A DNA stretch of 64,000 nt from Gigaspora rosea (lineage: Eukaryota; Glomeromycota; Glomeromycetes; Diversisporales; Gigasporaceae), in assembly GCA_003550325.1 (NCBI GenBank), contig QKWP01000500.1, forward strand, positions 227,748-291,747, in the 5' to 3' direction. A program made the position numbers and the translations under genes. The notes below the pieces were generated by a model, which was given only the letters and a program-made list of their open reading frames with translations, was not told the origin of the DNA and did not search any database. Shown here one piece after another: positions 46,451 to 59,356 of this stretch. Numbering within the stretch: the first letter of the stretch is position 1; each line of letters opens with the position of its first letter.

Positions 46451-46935
46451 GAAAATTATTTGATTTAGGATGTTCTCAAGCACCTTATTCAATGGAGTGG
46501 AGGTAAATTTTTAATTACCGTAAATGGCCGGATACAAGACCCATTCCACCAATTTTAGAACCCCTTAATAGACCCGGGTATAGTACATGGTTGAAAGTTT
46601 ATATCGTACAGTGTAAAAATTTGAGATGCATATACACTTCGCGTTTATAACATGCGATTTAAATTTTTTAAAAGAACCACATTTAATCATAGCATATAGT
46701 GGTCTACTATCTAGGGTACCTTGCATCCGGTAGTCGAAAATTGAATAAATTAACAAGTGAGTTACCATTTGAAAGTATCAACAAGATGCAAACCCCTTCT
46801 TTCTTCAAAATTTATCATTGATAAAATTCGCTCAAGCATTACTATTACATTTTTTATATGTCAACATAATAAACAATGAATTCTCAACAAATTTCTAACG
46901 ATCAAAAAAAAAAATTGCTGTTATTTTTAATGCTA

Positions 46936-47350
46936 CAGTTCAAGACATCTAAAGACTAAAATACTAATTCGCGACGAATTTGTCCCATTTTAAAAAAATT
47001 CATAATGAATTTTGATGTTTTATTGATTCCTTGTATTTTGATTGGTCAAAATTTTTTTTTAGTGGCTAAAATTTTATTAATTAACAAATTTTTTAAAAAT
47101 TTGCCAATAAACAAAGACCAAAACATATGATTTGTCTTATTTTTGGTAATTTTTTAATGTATCATATAAAAATTGTACATATTTAAAGTGATATAAATCA
47201 ATAATATATAATAATTATTTTCAAAATAAAGCCACTAAGTTGTAGCAAATTAACTTGGCTACAATTTAGCAGCTTCTTTTTTTTATATCTTTTCTGTATC
47301 ATGAGCTATTAAGTTTTGAAATTATTTTAGTCTTTAGGTGTCGCGCACTG
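46936..47350. mobile_element. Tc1/mariner-like MITE (415 bp)
   Basis: Ends CAGTTCAAGACATCTAAAGA and, reverse-complemented, CAGTGCGCGACACCTAAAGA; the similarity continues through CTAAAATA. TA on both sides (46934-46935, 47351-47352). Non-coding. Confidence 0.75.
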
Positions 47351-47659
47351 TAGAAGCTTTTAAAGCAAGCCAATACCTTGATACTAATGTAGTAAATACA
47401 ACTCATCTTTTAAATATTTAACCTAAGTGTAATGCTAATGATTCCATAAATTGATTCTGTTGTAGTTGAAATAAGACAAAATCATTATAAAGAGAGCTAA
47501 CGCAACTGAAACTTAATCTCCGGCACCTAACCGAATAGATTATGAAAAATAAAAAAAAGGGTATGTTCAAGCATTTAAATTCTATAAATATCATTATTAA
47601 TTGTGATGTTTGAGTATCATGCTCATTATTTAAGAATACCCTTAATGTGATTAATCAAA

Positions 47660-47800
47660 AACACACTAAATCACATAATTTTACTTCACTACGTCAAATA
47701 TCACTTGCATTCGCTTTATATTCTTAGTAGTATGTTATTAGTATGTTAACGAATAAAATAAATTAAAGCGTAAAAATTAAATAGTTTATGAATGATTAAA
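47660..47800. repeat. Second copy of the 3276-3420 dispersed repeat
   Basis: Shares ACGTCAAATATCAYTTGCATTCG-like, AGTAGTATGTTA and TTTATGA words in the same order. Unclassified; no ends determined. Confidence 0.5.
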
Positions 47801-47924
47801 AAAGTGTAAAAATATAATTAAGGTAATATCTCAAACTATAGAATTTTTTTTTATTAGTTCAGTATTATTGCTCTGGTATGCTTTCAAGTAGCAATTAGAT
47901 AGTAAATTTTTATTACCGTATTTG

Positions 47925-48484
47925 CGCCGTAATAACGCCTCCCCTCTCCCTGCGCGGTATTTTGAAGCGCGCATGCGTCTTATCTTAATAATAAAAATGA
48001 GAAGTTTTAATAATGTCGTAGGTATTAGAGAATGCGTTAAGTCACATAAAAAGACGCACCGACAATTACTTCAAAGACGCCTGACACTCATTTCACCGAC
48101 AATTTATTTTTACGGACGATTGATTTACAGGCAAGTATACTTCGTAGACAGTATATTTCACTGACAGCTCATTTCATAGATAAAGTATTCTAGTCATTAT
48201 CGTTAGTGTTAGGTTCAGAATTAAAGTTAAGGTTAATACAATTTATAAAAAAAAAAAACTTGTCAGAGAAATGAGTTTATCGGTGAAATATACTGTCTAC
48301 GAAACCGTCAGTAAAATAAGCTTGTCGGTGAAATGTGGTGTTTTTGAAGTGATTGTCGGTAAAAATGATACGGTCCCGTGGTGCGCGTTATTTCGGGACG
48401 TGCATGGGCATTATTTTGAATAATATAACTAATTTTTCAAAAAGGCGAATTTCAAATTAACGCCCCGGTCTGTTATTACGCCTA
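47925..48484. mobile_element. Foldback element with TTTCACCGACAA motifs (560 bp)
   Basis: Outer ends GCCGTAATAACGCC and, reverse-complemented, GGCGTAATAAC. Inner arms (about 48058-48180 and 48262-48365) pair through CACCGACAATYACTTCAAA and GTAGACAGTATATTTCAC. TTTCACCGA-type words repeat several times in each arm. G/C-rich tips (CTCCCCTCTCCCTGCGCGG). The 80-codon frame here is an artefact. Confidence 0.65.
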
Positions 48485-51400
48485 AATATTTTTAAAAAAG
48501 TACGTACGTATATTCTTATAATAATGTTGTGAAATTCTGAATCTAAAAACCTCATTGACCAATCATATGTCTTAATTTCTGAATTTCATGATCACGTCAT
48601 CCGCGACAATAAATAAACTAATAAAGTTATATATTTTAACACCAAATTATGTTTCATATATTGCACCTACGTTCGTGTGAGACTTACTCGGAGAAAGGTA
48701 CTTATGATGAGTTAGACTTTTCATATTATCGCCTAGAATTTTCGGTGGACTCGTGGTTATTCAAGCGTTAAGGAAATAGACTATGCTGATGAATTCCGAC
48801 AACTCCAAAGCTCAAAAAAAAATAAATTTATTAACTAAATTTTGCAGCTTCAAGCAGATAAGAAAAAGAATTTTTGAATTTAGTTATGAATTTAGCGGAA
48901 AATGAGAGAGAACGTTTTGGATTTGCTGGATAGGAAAAATGATGATGCTAGCACAAAAATTTCATTAGTCGCCCAAGATTGTGAATCAATCAAAACTTGT
49001 AGTATGCGTCCATAGAATTGTTTTGATGATAAATTATAGAGACCTCTATATCTTCACACACTTTCTTTAAAAATTTGATAAGTTTTTTTATCTTAGATAA
49101 GCGCATCAGAGTCTTATCTACGAGTTCCGTAAAGACGATTGACTTGTCTTTTGATAAAATCTGATATTCAAAAATCTGATAGTAAGAATGATACAAACAA
49201 TTACCTGCGAATGAATAAATTCTGAACAATAAATTCTAACGTATGTACCTTTATGCTACACATATGCTTCCTTTGCTATAATAGCAGATAAGGTGAAGCA
49301 TCAGCTTCGCTATTTCCGTATTCCATTCTTATATTGTTGAAGGTGTTGTCACGGGGTAAATAGTGAATTTTCCGAAATTTGGATAGTGTCACAAGGTAAG
49401 TGTATTTTCCGAAGTTAAGTATCAAAAATCCCTGTGATTGAGAGAAAACGTCACTTTGATCGAGGCTTTGGATTTTTATGGTGATGTATGAGGTTCGTCG
49501 GCTGAATGAAACAACAAAGGTAAACAAAATGTGAAATGTCATTCCTTCAATGATTTTATGTGGCAATGTAGCAGAAAGGCTGAATATCTTATAAGTGAAG
49601 AAAAGATGAATACTGTACTGTATGTAATTTTCTGTGAAGGATGATAATGTATATCTTAAGCCTTATCTTCTTGAAGGATTTGTTATGACTTAAGAATGGG
49701 CTATGTAAAGAATACGTCATTTCTTAAAGCCCCTTCACTTAATTATCTTTTATACTTTAAGAGTGTATGTTCGTTGATCAAAGCTCCTTTCACTCTTATA
49801 ATTAGTGAAAAAGATAATCGACTTCGAGATTGATTTCATTATTTCATAAATAACATAATGAAATCTTTTTAAGTCTTATAAATAAATCACTGTGTCATAC
49901 CTCTGGCGAGTTACCTAATTCCATTTATCCCGTGTTAGTTTATTCTTGTGGAAGCATCATTTTCACCACATAACAATATTAAGTAATCGTGGTTGCAGAA
50001 ACGACTACGAAATTTAAGACAAAAATCCTACAAAATTAAAGATTATGAAATACAAAATTTAATTATGATATAACTATGAAAATGATGATAAAAATTAATG
50101 CATATGAATATCTTTTTATTGAAAATATGATGAAAGAACAGAGGTTTTTTTATATTTTTATTTTTATTTATTTATTTTGAATTAAAATGAATTTTTTAAG
50201 AGTAAAAAAAGACTTCAACTCTACACGCAATTGAATGCAACTATGATCGAGGTTATGAATATTCTGTCATAACGTATGAACTATAATAAACAAACCTAAG
50301 TAAAAATATGGGACAAACAAACATCTGAAGAACTAGTACACGTAGAGAAAGGCTTGGGGTAGAAAAGAATAAAATGAAGTAATAATGTTAAAAGCTCCTT
50401 GCGCCCGCCCCATAATAATGTGAATTTATAAAAGAGTTGTATTTTCACCTTTGTAGAAGGGCAGAACCTACTACGGTTATAATGATTTAAATTAATAAAT
50501 AAAAAACGATATATAATTCTTTTCACATACAGTATAAAACTTAAATTTCACATTGTTAAATCACCATTGTCACGCTTCTGGCGAGTTACCTTATCGTATT
50601 AATTCTTTTCTAAAAAGTAAATATAGATTATTATTATTATATAAAGTGCGTACTTGACAACGAACTCAAATTAGATTTCTTTTATTTAAACGTATTTTTT
50701 TTTTAAAAAAAAAATATTTGAATATTTATTTTTTTTTTTTTAACTAGATAAAAATTACATGTTTCTATTTTATTTAATAAACGACATTAAAATTGTACTT
50801 ATAAACCAAATAATTTATATCGCACACAAAATTTAAAATTTTTGTCACATAAATTCTGCATTCCTGCTCCACTATTACCGAAAAATTTTAATTTCAGAAA
50901 CCACATGTGATCAAAGATTACATTACTGAAACTTTAGCAAAATTACATAAATTACGAGTGTCACATTAATAAAATTAAAATAATTGAATATCGCTTTAAT
51001 ATCGCTTTAATATCGCTTTACGTGAAGATAAAAGAAAAGCCCAAAATTCTAAAGGATTTGCCTGAATATATTGCATTTATCCTTCTAATCTCTTTTAATT
51101 TAAATTTTTCAAAAGAACCATTTCAAGAGAATTATACTCAATTTTATTTGTAAAGAAAATATTTTTAACAAAGTTTATTATCTTTTTATTAATTGGATGC
51201 TTAAAAAAGACATATATATTAATGAAAGATCTTCGAACGTAATTTTATTATTTCACACTTTATAAATAACATTAAATTTTTTGATAATTCCATTATATTA
51301 ATGAGTTGAACCATTTTTAAGTATATAGATTATAATTCATCAGATTAATAAAGTTTAGAATGTACGTACGTTAACAACAAACGATATATAAACAATAACA

Positions 51401-52890
51401 ATCCCATTTCTGTTAAGAAAAATCTATCGTGAATTCTTTACTCGGAGATATCGCAATTCGTGTAACATGAGACCCTGCGATATAATCTCGTTAACACAAA
51501 AATTGATAAAAAAAAAGATAAAAAAATTCTAAATAATCGCGTACGTATGTACCGGTAAGCACGTACGTACATATATTGTATATACCCTATTCTTAACATA
51601 TGAGAGTATATTTAATTGAAACAATATAAAATAAAGATAGGAACATTCAGTTATACCTCTGGGATTAGAAAATATGTGCTTATAAAGAGAGTTTGATTTC
51701 ATAGGGAGTTGTCAATGATGCACATTTTGACTTTCACGACCTTGTCCCGTTTCACCATCTCGGCAATGTCTCAATTCTAGCGATAGATGTTTGATGAAAT
51801 CAAAGTAGTGAAATAATTTGCCACTATTGGTGAAATTGATGCTGAATTTGTGATATTGGCTTTTTTTTTTCTTTGTCTCAATTGTCCCACGTATAACACT
51901 GGGAGTGGATATATAAAGATATGATTGTACTATGTATTGATAAAATTTTTTTAAGGTTAATTATACAGTGAAAAAAAAAAGTTTCTTATCCAGCAGTTTA
52001 TTATATGTATAAAACTTGTTATTTGGTAGAGATTGCGTCATCTGCAAATATTTAGTTCTTTGCATATGACGTAATCATCCAAAAAAAAAAAATCTTGAAA
52101 CATTTTAGTAAAATTCCCACTATGGGAATAGCCCAGTGGATCTTCCAATATATGAAGACCCGATGATTTGCCCGACCGTTGCGGAAAATAAATGGTACTC
52201 ATATCCAAAAAACTATGTGTATAAAATATTATTAATTTTTTAATTTTTTTTTGTAAATTTATTAATTTATTCATTTCAATAAACAATCTGTCTAACTAAA
52301 AGAAGTTACCTAAATATTCACAAGTATCCATTCATCTGTAGAGACTCAGAATGGGAAGCGGATCTTCTAATATTACTTTATTAATATCCGGATATTCATA
52401 ATATATAATATATATTAAATATAATATATTTAATCAAAAAATTAAACATATTTAATATATTTAATCAAATATACGTATAGTATAGATAATATAGATTAAT
52501 TTTTTAATAATAAATATGATATACTAAACATTTTCTTGTTTTAGTAAAATATTGTTCGGAGAAGAGACAGGCAATGCTCGTCCTTACATATTATCTTGCA
52601 TATTCACTGATGTAGATCATTCTAAAATGCATCTAAATAATAATTCTTTTTGCATTAAAAATTTTAGTATATCAAGATAGTAGTTTCGGTGATTATTTAT
52701 TACTATATTCGTATATCGTATTGTCTCGAAATAATTCTTGGCGATGTTTTTGAATGTTAGAGTAGATCATTTCTCTTAATATTATTGCTCTTTCTTACAA
52801 CTATTCTAGCATATATCAACCTAAAGAATTTCCTAAAAAAATTCACTATTATATTAGATTGAATTTTATTCTGTTAATTAGGTTAGTACC
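48485..52890. other. Non-coding or unrecognised stretch
   Basis: No supported gene in 4.4 kb. Minus-strand frames at 48990-49229 and 49276-49566 are better balanced than background and could be old exons, but no family is recognised. A related pair (TGTCAYRCYTCTGGCGAGTTACC) occurs at 49893 and 50568. A 13-bp unit AATATCGCTTTAA is repeated three times at 50987-51023. CGTACG runs lie at 51362 and 51540-51573. Confidence 0.4.
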
Positions 52891-52899
52891 GTAAAAGGT

Positions 52900-53498
52900 T
52901 GGGGTGTCACACGGACTAATTAATCAAAACTATGTCCGATAACTATGTAATCTATCATAATGCAGATTTTTATCAGTAAAATTAAAATAAATATCGAACG
53001 TAATTTTACTTTACTTAATTATAAAGAAAAGCGCAAAATTCTAAAGGTATCACATAAATATTGTACTTATTTATCTAATTTTTTTTTAATTGAAAACTGT
53101 TCGTCATAACTGTTTCAAAGTAGCTATGGTTGATTTTTCGCTAAAGTTCTAATTAAGTTTCGATTTATATGTTTTAATGTAACTTTTTTCGTCCTAATTA
53201 ATGAATTTTCAAGTACTCTATAAAGTGAATGATCAAAACCCACATACTAATAGAAAAATAAAACCATAGCTTTATTCTTTGACTTTATATAAATAACTGG
53301 TGAAAATTTCAAGGCGATTGCAGCCTATATAACAAGTTGATACATTTTAAAATATCTAAAATATCGATTTTCATATGAGTTAATAAGATCCGATAAGGTA
53401 AATCGATTTGCTTTGTGGTAAACGTAAAAAATCTGCAATATGATAAATCACATAGTTATCGAACATAGTTTTGATTAATTAGTCCGTGTGACTCCCCA
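52900..53498. mobile_element. Mutator-type MITE (599 bp, 9-bp TSD)
   Basis: TIRs of ~75 bp start TGGGGTGTCACACGGACTAA and share ATTAATCAAAACTATG, CGATAACTATGT and TGCAGATTTTT. Perfect direct repeats GTAAAAGGT (52891-52899, 53499-53507). Long TIRs plus a 9-bp TSD are characteristic of Mutator-like elements. Non-coding. Confidence 0.85.
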
Positions 53499-54115
53499 GT
53501 AAAAGGTCATATTTAAGGACCGGATCTGTTACATTCCTCCGATTTAAAACCTATAATAAACCCGAGGTATAATGTTTATACACGTTTTGCGTTAATTATA
53601 AACAGTCTAGGTTTTTAAAAACATTTGCATTTATTTATTGATGAAAATCCTGTGATTCGTAATTCGTAATTCGTACACGGGTTTAATTCTACTATCATAT
53701 CCAAGGCGATCTTTTATATGATCTTTTACTGCAGTTTCAACGTGTGTTTTGATTTTGCGATACACTTGGTAATGAACGAACGATGTTTTGATTCTGCGAT
53801 ACACTTGCCAATGCTAGAATAGTTCTATATTTATTCTGGGACAATCACCGAATCAACGTCGGTAATTTATTGATTCTATTGAATAATATGAATTTTTTTT
53901 TTTTTTCGATTTATGAACATATAAATGTAATCTACTCTTACAATACTAATTTTCAATACTAATTTTTTTTTGGAATAGCGTCGTTTCTCAATGTTCTCGA
54001 TATTCTCGATAATATTGTTTATTATTCAGATTAAGTTTTGAACTCTTGCATGCTATAGTATGAAAATAGCAAAAGCCGAACGCCAAATAACATTTGGTAA
54101 TACAAAAACCAATTA

Positions 54116-54286
54116 TAGTTGTTCTCATAAATTCTTGAATAAACAAAAATTTTCACGCTTCCCCGAAATTCATCAACTTTCCTGAAATTATATCGTTTTT
54201 CCGAAAAATTTTAGGTATTATTAATATGAAACCGAAAAAATTTCGAGAATGAATATATTTTTAATTTTTTGTTATGAGAACAACTA
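54116..54286. mobile_element. TA-flanked MITE with TAGTTGTTCTCATAA ends (171 bp)
   Basis: Perfect 15-bp TIRs, TA duplications at 54114-54115 and 54287-54288. The interior has CCGAAA-type words in both orientations. Non-coding. Confidence 0.7.
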
Positions 54287-54288
54287 TA

Positions 54289-55820
54289 ATATTAAAATGT
54301 CAGACAAAAGGATTAACGATTATTATAGTAAGTACAAAGTACCATATATGCATATTGTATAGTTACCTTATAACTGTAATTGTATCTTATTAACATCAAG
54401 AAACACTACTATACTTTACTAGTATTAGTAATACAGTAATATAAGTAATATAACCATGAACAGTTCTCAAAAATCAACCAATTATATTGGTGCTTAATAA
54501 TACCATTATTTATTTTTGCATTCCAGTATTTCAAATGTTTATTATTATTAATTTACAATATTTTTTGAAAAGTTTAAATAAGGACAATTTAAATGTAAAA
54601 AAATAAGTATTACACACTTTAAATTATACACATTTATTTACAAGTAAATTGATGCACGTTGCGTACAGTTAAATTTTCAACGGGATTTACACATTTTATT
54701 ATAAAGTTTCAATGTAAGAAACAATTTTTTTATCAAAAGAATTTTTTTATCTAGTTATTTATCTCTGAACCTATGAAACCTATGAATCGTTATCGTTTAT
54801 TATAAAAAATTTTTTTTTAATATTGTATATATTCGGTATTTTTCCAGAAAAAGTAAAATAAAGAACCAAATGCAGTTTTATCAGGGCATTTGATGCACAA
54901 AAAATATATTTTTTTTTATATTCTAACGACGATCCATCAGGAATACAGGAATAGTGTAGTTTTGAAATCTGAAAAGATTCCGATTCTGGATTTTTATTAC
55001 AGTACAATATATATATAATTAGACAAAAAATAAATAAATACCGGTAAATAAATAAATAAAATGAAAAAACACGATTTTAAACCCTTATTCCTGTATTCAG
55101 GTGTCAATCACGAGCATAGTCAATCAATTTTCAATGACAAAAGGTACAGTACATGTTAAGTTGATGGTCTGGACCAGTGTATAAAAAAAAAACTAGTGCA
55201 TTACTCGGATGTTATTATCCCGTGGCACGCACATATAGGATACTGAGCACTGGCCTGATTCTTCACATGCATATATTTGGTCTGGACCGCATTACTCAGT
55301 TTTACTGTTATAGCGGTTACACGAAAACAATTTGAATTTTCCGAGGTTAGATTATTGTTGATTTATTTGATTGGCTTAAATAAAAACTTATTAATAATAT
55401 ATGATAATAAAAAAAAAACCATTCATTTGAATGTCACATGATCATAGAAGTTATGGAAAAATGTAAACGAAACGACAGAAATTTTAAATCATAATTGACG
55501 AATCTTAAAAATTAAACTTATTAACAAAAAGGAAGACTTAATTAATTTCTTAATTAAAAAAAAAAACCGAAAAGTATCGTAGGTTCGTAAGTTCGTAAGT
55601 TCCCGAGTTTTTAATTGTTTATACGAGGATAGTCATTTTATATGTTATCTGTGTCTTTTTTCTAAAGAGTTAAAAAATCGATAGATAGTACGAGATTGAA
55701 ATAAGCATTATTAATGATTCCTTGAGAACAATTTTCTAATAATATATAAAAAATAAATATTAAAATTTTTATTGTCGCGAAAAAAAATATATCAAATATT
55801 TTGCAAGTTAATTTATTATT
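54289..55820. other. AT-rich non-coding stretch
   Basis: No gene supported. The minus-strand frame 54780-55007 (MYCNKNPESESFQISKLHYS) is of unclear status. A repeated AAATAAATAACCGG-like tract is seen at 55020-55060 and GTTCGTAAGTTC at 55583-55600. Confidence 0.4.
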
Positions 55821-56190
55821 TTATACATACCATAACGGTTTACACATTAATAAAGCAACGATAGTAGATTTCTCTTTTGGTGTGAGAAGATTATTTTCTA
55901 AAATTATTCGACAAGCAGAATCCCAATCTTGTCGATCAGGTCCAACATTTGCTATAGAACAAGCCTCTCTAACTGCTAATGCAATTATTCTAGCACGATT
56001 TGTATCTTGTTCTGCAATTTCTTTAATGCGTTCATGGTCATCAGCTATGTCCATGCGTTCTTTAGGAGGGTTTTTTTCTGACATGTAGTGTAAAGATGTC
56101 TAATAAATCGGAGGATTCAAAAGCATTTAAACGAAGTAATGGATGATTGATTGAAATATCTTGGGTTCAAAGTTGGAAACTTACATTCAT
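55821..56190 (-). CDS. Small conserved-looking protein of unknown function
   Basis: The main exon (56099-55821 on the minus strand) encodes MSEKNPPKERMDIADDHERI, a charged, helix-prone middle (EQDTNRARIIALAVREACS) and a C-terminal half with IILENNLLTPKEKSTIVALL, ending WYV then TAA. Composition is well balanced, unlike nearby frames, and it is free of low complexity. An upstream mini-exon ATGAAT (56190-56185) followed by a GTAAGT donor and a TTATTAG acceptor (intron 56184-56100) would extend it in frame by eight residues (MNTSLHY before MSEK). GTATGT near the end (55830) could be a further donor, but the exon candidates seen beyond it give immediate stops. No known domain recognised. Best candidate for an intact gene in the window. 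Confidence 0.5.
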
Positions 56191-57650
56191 AGTATAAATG
56201 CTATGTGTTATAATTGTGAAAGAAAACCAAAAAAAAAATTAAAAGATCAAAAATCTAATAACTAAAGAGAGTGACAAATTCAAATTTCTTTAAGGGATAA
56301 AACAGAGATATTTCCCATCAACAAGCATTAATCTTTATTCATTTTTAACAGAATTTATTGTTACATTTGATTATAAAAAAGACTAGCACAGACAAATCTA
56401 GACCTCTAATAGTAATAACACGCTTAATTTGGAACTATTCATTTTAAAAGAATATGTTATTATGCATGCAGAAACTCAAATAAAAAAAAAAATTAACTAT
56501 ATAAAAGGAAAAGAAAATTCGGTGAAAAGTTCTCTAAACAACACGAGAATTGCACGAACTAAGCAATAAATAGTGGTCTTCTAAAATGGTTCATTTAGAT
56601 TGTAAGAACATTGCATCACAAGCTATTAATCGCATGTTGGACAAAAATCTAGACCATCTTAAACATCAACTAAATAAACAAAAGATCATATTCATACTAG
56701 AGTTGTTCGCCCACTTTTGTGAAACTATTCATGCAATAATTTTGCAGCCTCATTCAAAAATCTATTATTCTCTCATCATATCTTCGGTTAAAAATTTTTA
56801 ATTCTCCTCTATTATTGAAGATCTTGTTTATTTAAACTCCATTCATGTCCAGACCATAAGTAATCATTCTTACTTTATATAAAAACAAAGCGCGCGTTTC
56901 ATAAAAAAATTATCTTTTTTAGGGTTTCAAACTATTAAAAATTTTATTCATTCATTATTTATTTACGTATTTAATACTCTATACTCATTACTTTTAACTT
57001 CTTTAGAAAACGCCAAATACGCCTTTACGACCAATATTTGTTTTTTGTATTTGCATAACATATCTGATATGTAATTCAAAATCAAATTTTTTCTATTGTA
57101 TGAAGAGAAAAGGATTTACATGACAGTATAATGTAAATATATTAAAATGGTAAAATTGCTCATTTTTAACTTTGCTATGTATTGCAAAGTGTATTTTATT
57201 TTATTTTTTTTTTAATTGCGTTTTGACCAAGAAATACATAATCTTTTATTGTACTGTACATCGTTACATATCAGTATAAAAAACTCTTGTCCGACTGCCC
57301 TTGAAAGACAATCACTATACAGGAAAGTTTACCTTATTATCCTGTCAAGCCCTTTGTAATTTAACTATTTATGATCTATGAACTCAGTGTTCCAAAGGAA
57401 TATTAGTCATAAATTGTTCATAGTACATCGTTTATTGTATTAAAAAAAAAAAAAAAAAAAATTTGGTATATACATGTATTGTGTTTATTTATCATGCTAT
57501 CTGCTATGTATAAATCATACGAGTATTATCTAATCATGTGCTGCATTTTTAGGAGGATCCTGAATAACTATAAATTATCCCATATACGTATCAATTGATT
57601 TAATTGATTTGTTTGTGTTGATAGGAAATTCTTTAATTTTTTTTTTTTTT
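56191..57650. other. Unassigned region, possible plus-strand gene start
   Basis: A 71-codon plus frame at 56586-56801 (MVHLDCKNIASQAINRMLDK) is upstream of a candidate microexon at 57660-57680. A GTAAGA inside its sixth codon could be a donor. Long A-run at 57440-57462. Nothing else recognised. Confidence 0.3.
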
Positions 57651-57659
57651 TTCCAACAG

Positions 57660-57680
57660 ATGACCGGAATACAGTATCAG
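57660..57680 (+). other. Candidate 21-nt microexon
   Basis: A T-rich tract ending CCAACAG is followed by 21 nt (ATGACCGGAATACAG and TATCAG) and then the consensus donor GTATGT. The pairing of a strong acceptor and a strong donor 21 nt apart is suggestive, but the flanking exons are not established. Confidence 0.3.
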
Positions 57681-58131
57681 GTATGTTTGGATTAAGGGCT
57701 AAATAAACATTCTTTCACGATTACATATATTACATATATTGTTTTTTACTCTAGTAATATTAAGTATGATCTTCATTAATTAGCATAGTGCATCTAACAC
57801 ACGAGAGAATTTACGCACGATTAGCATATTGACTCAACTATTTGCTCATATTGTTAAGATTATTATTTATAGCATTTCCAAATCTATAAATAATCTTCAC
57901 GTCCCTATGCTGATCTATGTATGCAATTAACACAATTGATACGTAGATTGATTTAACTTAACGTGTTGGATCTAAAAAGAGGTAATAATAAATGAAATTT
58001 TATATATAAAAAAAAAATTACCTTTCTTTCGTCTTGCTACAAAGAATAAGAATTCCTTGCTCTCAATAGCAAAGCGCTCCTTTCTTTAATCTTCAATTGT
58101 TCCTTATGCAGTTATACTTGCTGGCAAAACT

Positions 58132-58242
58132 ATTTGGATTTGGATTTGGATTTGGGACGAATTTTATTAGATTTGGGATGGGATTTGGGACAATTTCATT
58201 ATATTTGGGATTTGGGATTTGGGTGGGATTTTGAAATTTTTA
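58132..58242 (+). repeat. GGATTT/GGGATTTG minisatellite
   Basis: Repeated TTTGGATTTGGATTTGGGA and ATTTGGGATTTGGG words over ~110 bases, interrupted once by ATTTTATTAG. 58243-59123 otherwise shows a possible decayed TIR element (about 58678-58800, with CCGGCATTATGCG and CCGGAATTATGCG) and a GTTAGGGTTAGGG word at 58957-58971; no gene. Confidence 0.7.
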
Positions 58243-59131
58243 ATTTTGCCAACATGTATATATGCAATGCAGTATTCAATAATGATAATACTGTGTCATA
58301 AAGCGATCTGTTTTATCTATAGTCTAGAACAGAGTAGGTTACATTTTATTCAGACCTTTGTAAATAACTGAAAATTTACCAATTAAAATCTATTTTTACA
58401 TATCAAGTTGTTTATTACAAATTAAATGTAATCTAAAATTTTCTGACCATTCTTTTTTGCACTCGTCGGGTAAACAAGTCTAACTATAACACACGGTAAT
58501 TGATGTTTTAAACGCAATATATTATTGCAAAATCAGATTTTGGACAAATGTTATGGATTTATAGAGAAAAAAAGTGGACTTAATGGAGTGTATATTTACA
58601 TTGAATTGACTGTATCATTATTTACGGCTTTGGTTTAAATTTAGTCTCAATTCAAACTATATAGTTTAAAGTTCTAGGAACCCCGGCATTATGCGAAATA
58701 AGGAGGCAGATTATGTAATGCGATTGGTCCAAATTATGCTGCTTATCGTTATGCTATGCATCTCCGGAATTATGCGACAATATAATGCGATTTTTTTTAA
58801 TTGAATTTTCAACTAATTCATTTATGAATTTTTAAATTTTATATCTGAATATACTGTATTAAGGATTTTATAATTTTTGCCCTATGCGTATCACCACAAA
58901 TAATATCACGTGCAACGTGAAATCAATCTACCAAAATAGCCCGACGTTTTTTATTAGTTAGGGTTAGGGTGAGGTGTGAGTAGTGTATAGGTGAAAAGAA
59001 AAAAATTATAGTAAAATTTTGCAAGGAATTTTTTTTTTTTTGTTAAGAGCACAAAGAATGGTTTCGTTATCAAAATTTTGGGTTACAGACGATTTTTTTA
59101 TAGAAAAGACCATGTCATGTTTCGATTTCAC

Positions 59132-59348
59132 AGGACTCCGGATAATTATAATAAGGGTACGAGTCTAAACTGGACATGTTTTTATTAAATTTGAACATTT
59201 TTTGGCCCAACCTTTTCTAAATTCTGGTCAAATTAAATTTTAATTTTAGGCAGAATTTAAAAAAAGTTTGGGCCAAAAAAGTGGACAAAATGTCTGAAAA
59301 TTTACTATTAACTCAACTCGTAGCTCTATTAATATTATCTGGGGTCCT
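59132..59348. mobile_element. AGGACCCC-family element (217 bp, perfect 8-bp TSD)
   Basis: Ends AGGACTCCGGATAATTATAA and, reverse-complemented, AGGACCCCAGATAATATTAA; both continue into GTACGAGT / GCTACGAGT. Direct repeats GATTTCAC (59124-59131, 59349-59356). Interior inverted GGCCCAA words. Non-coding. Same terminal signature as 24102-26560. Confidence 0.8.
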
Positions 59349-59356
59349 GATTTCAC

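Noticed and set aside
55801..56088. Plus-strand gene opposite the 55.8-56.2 kb gene
   Set aside because: It mirrors the minus frame; the minus version has better composition and splice signals.
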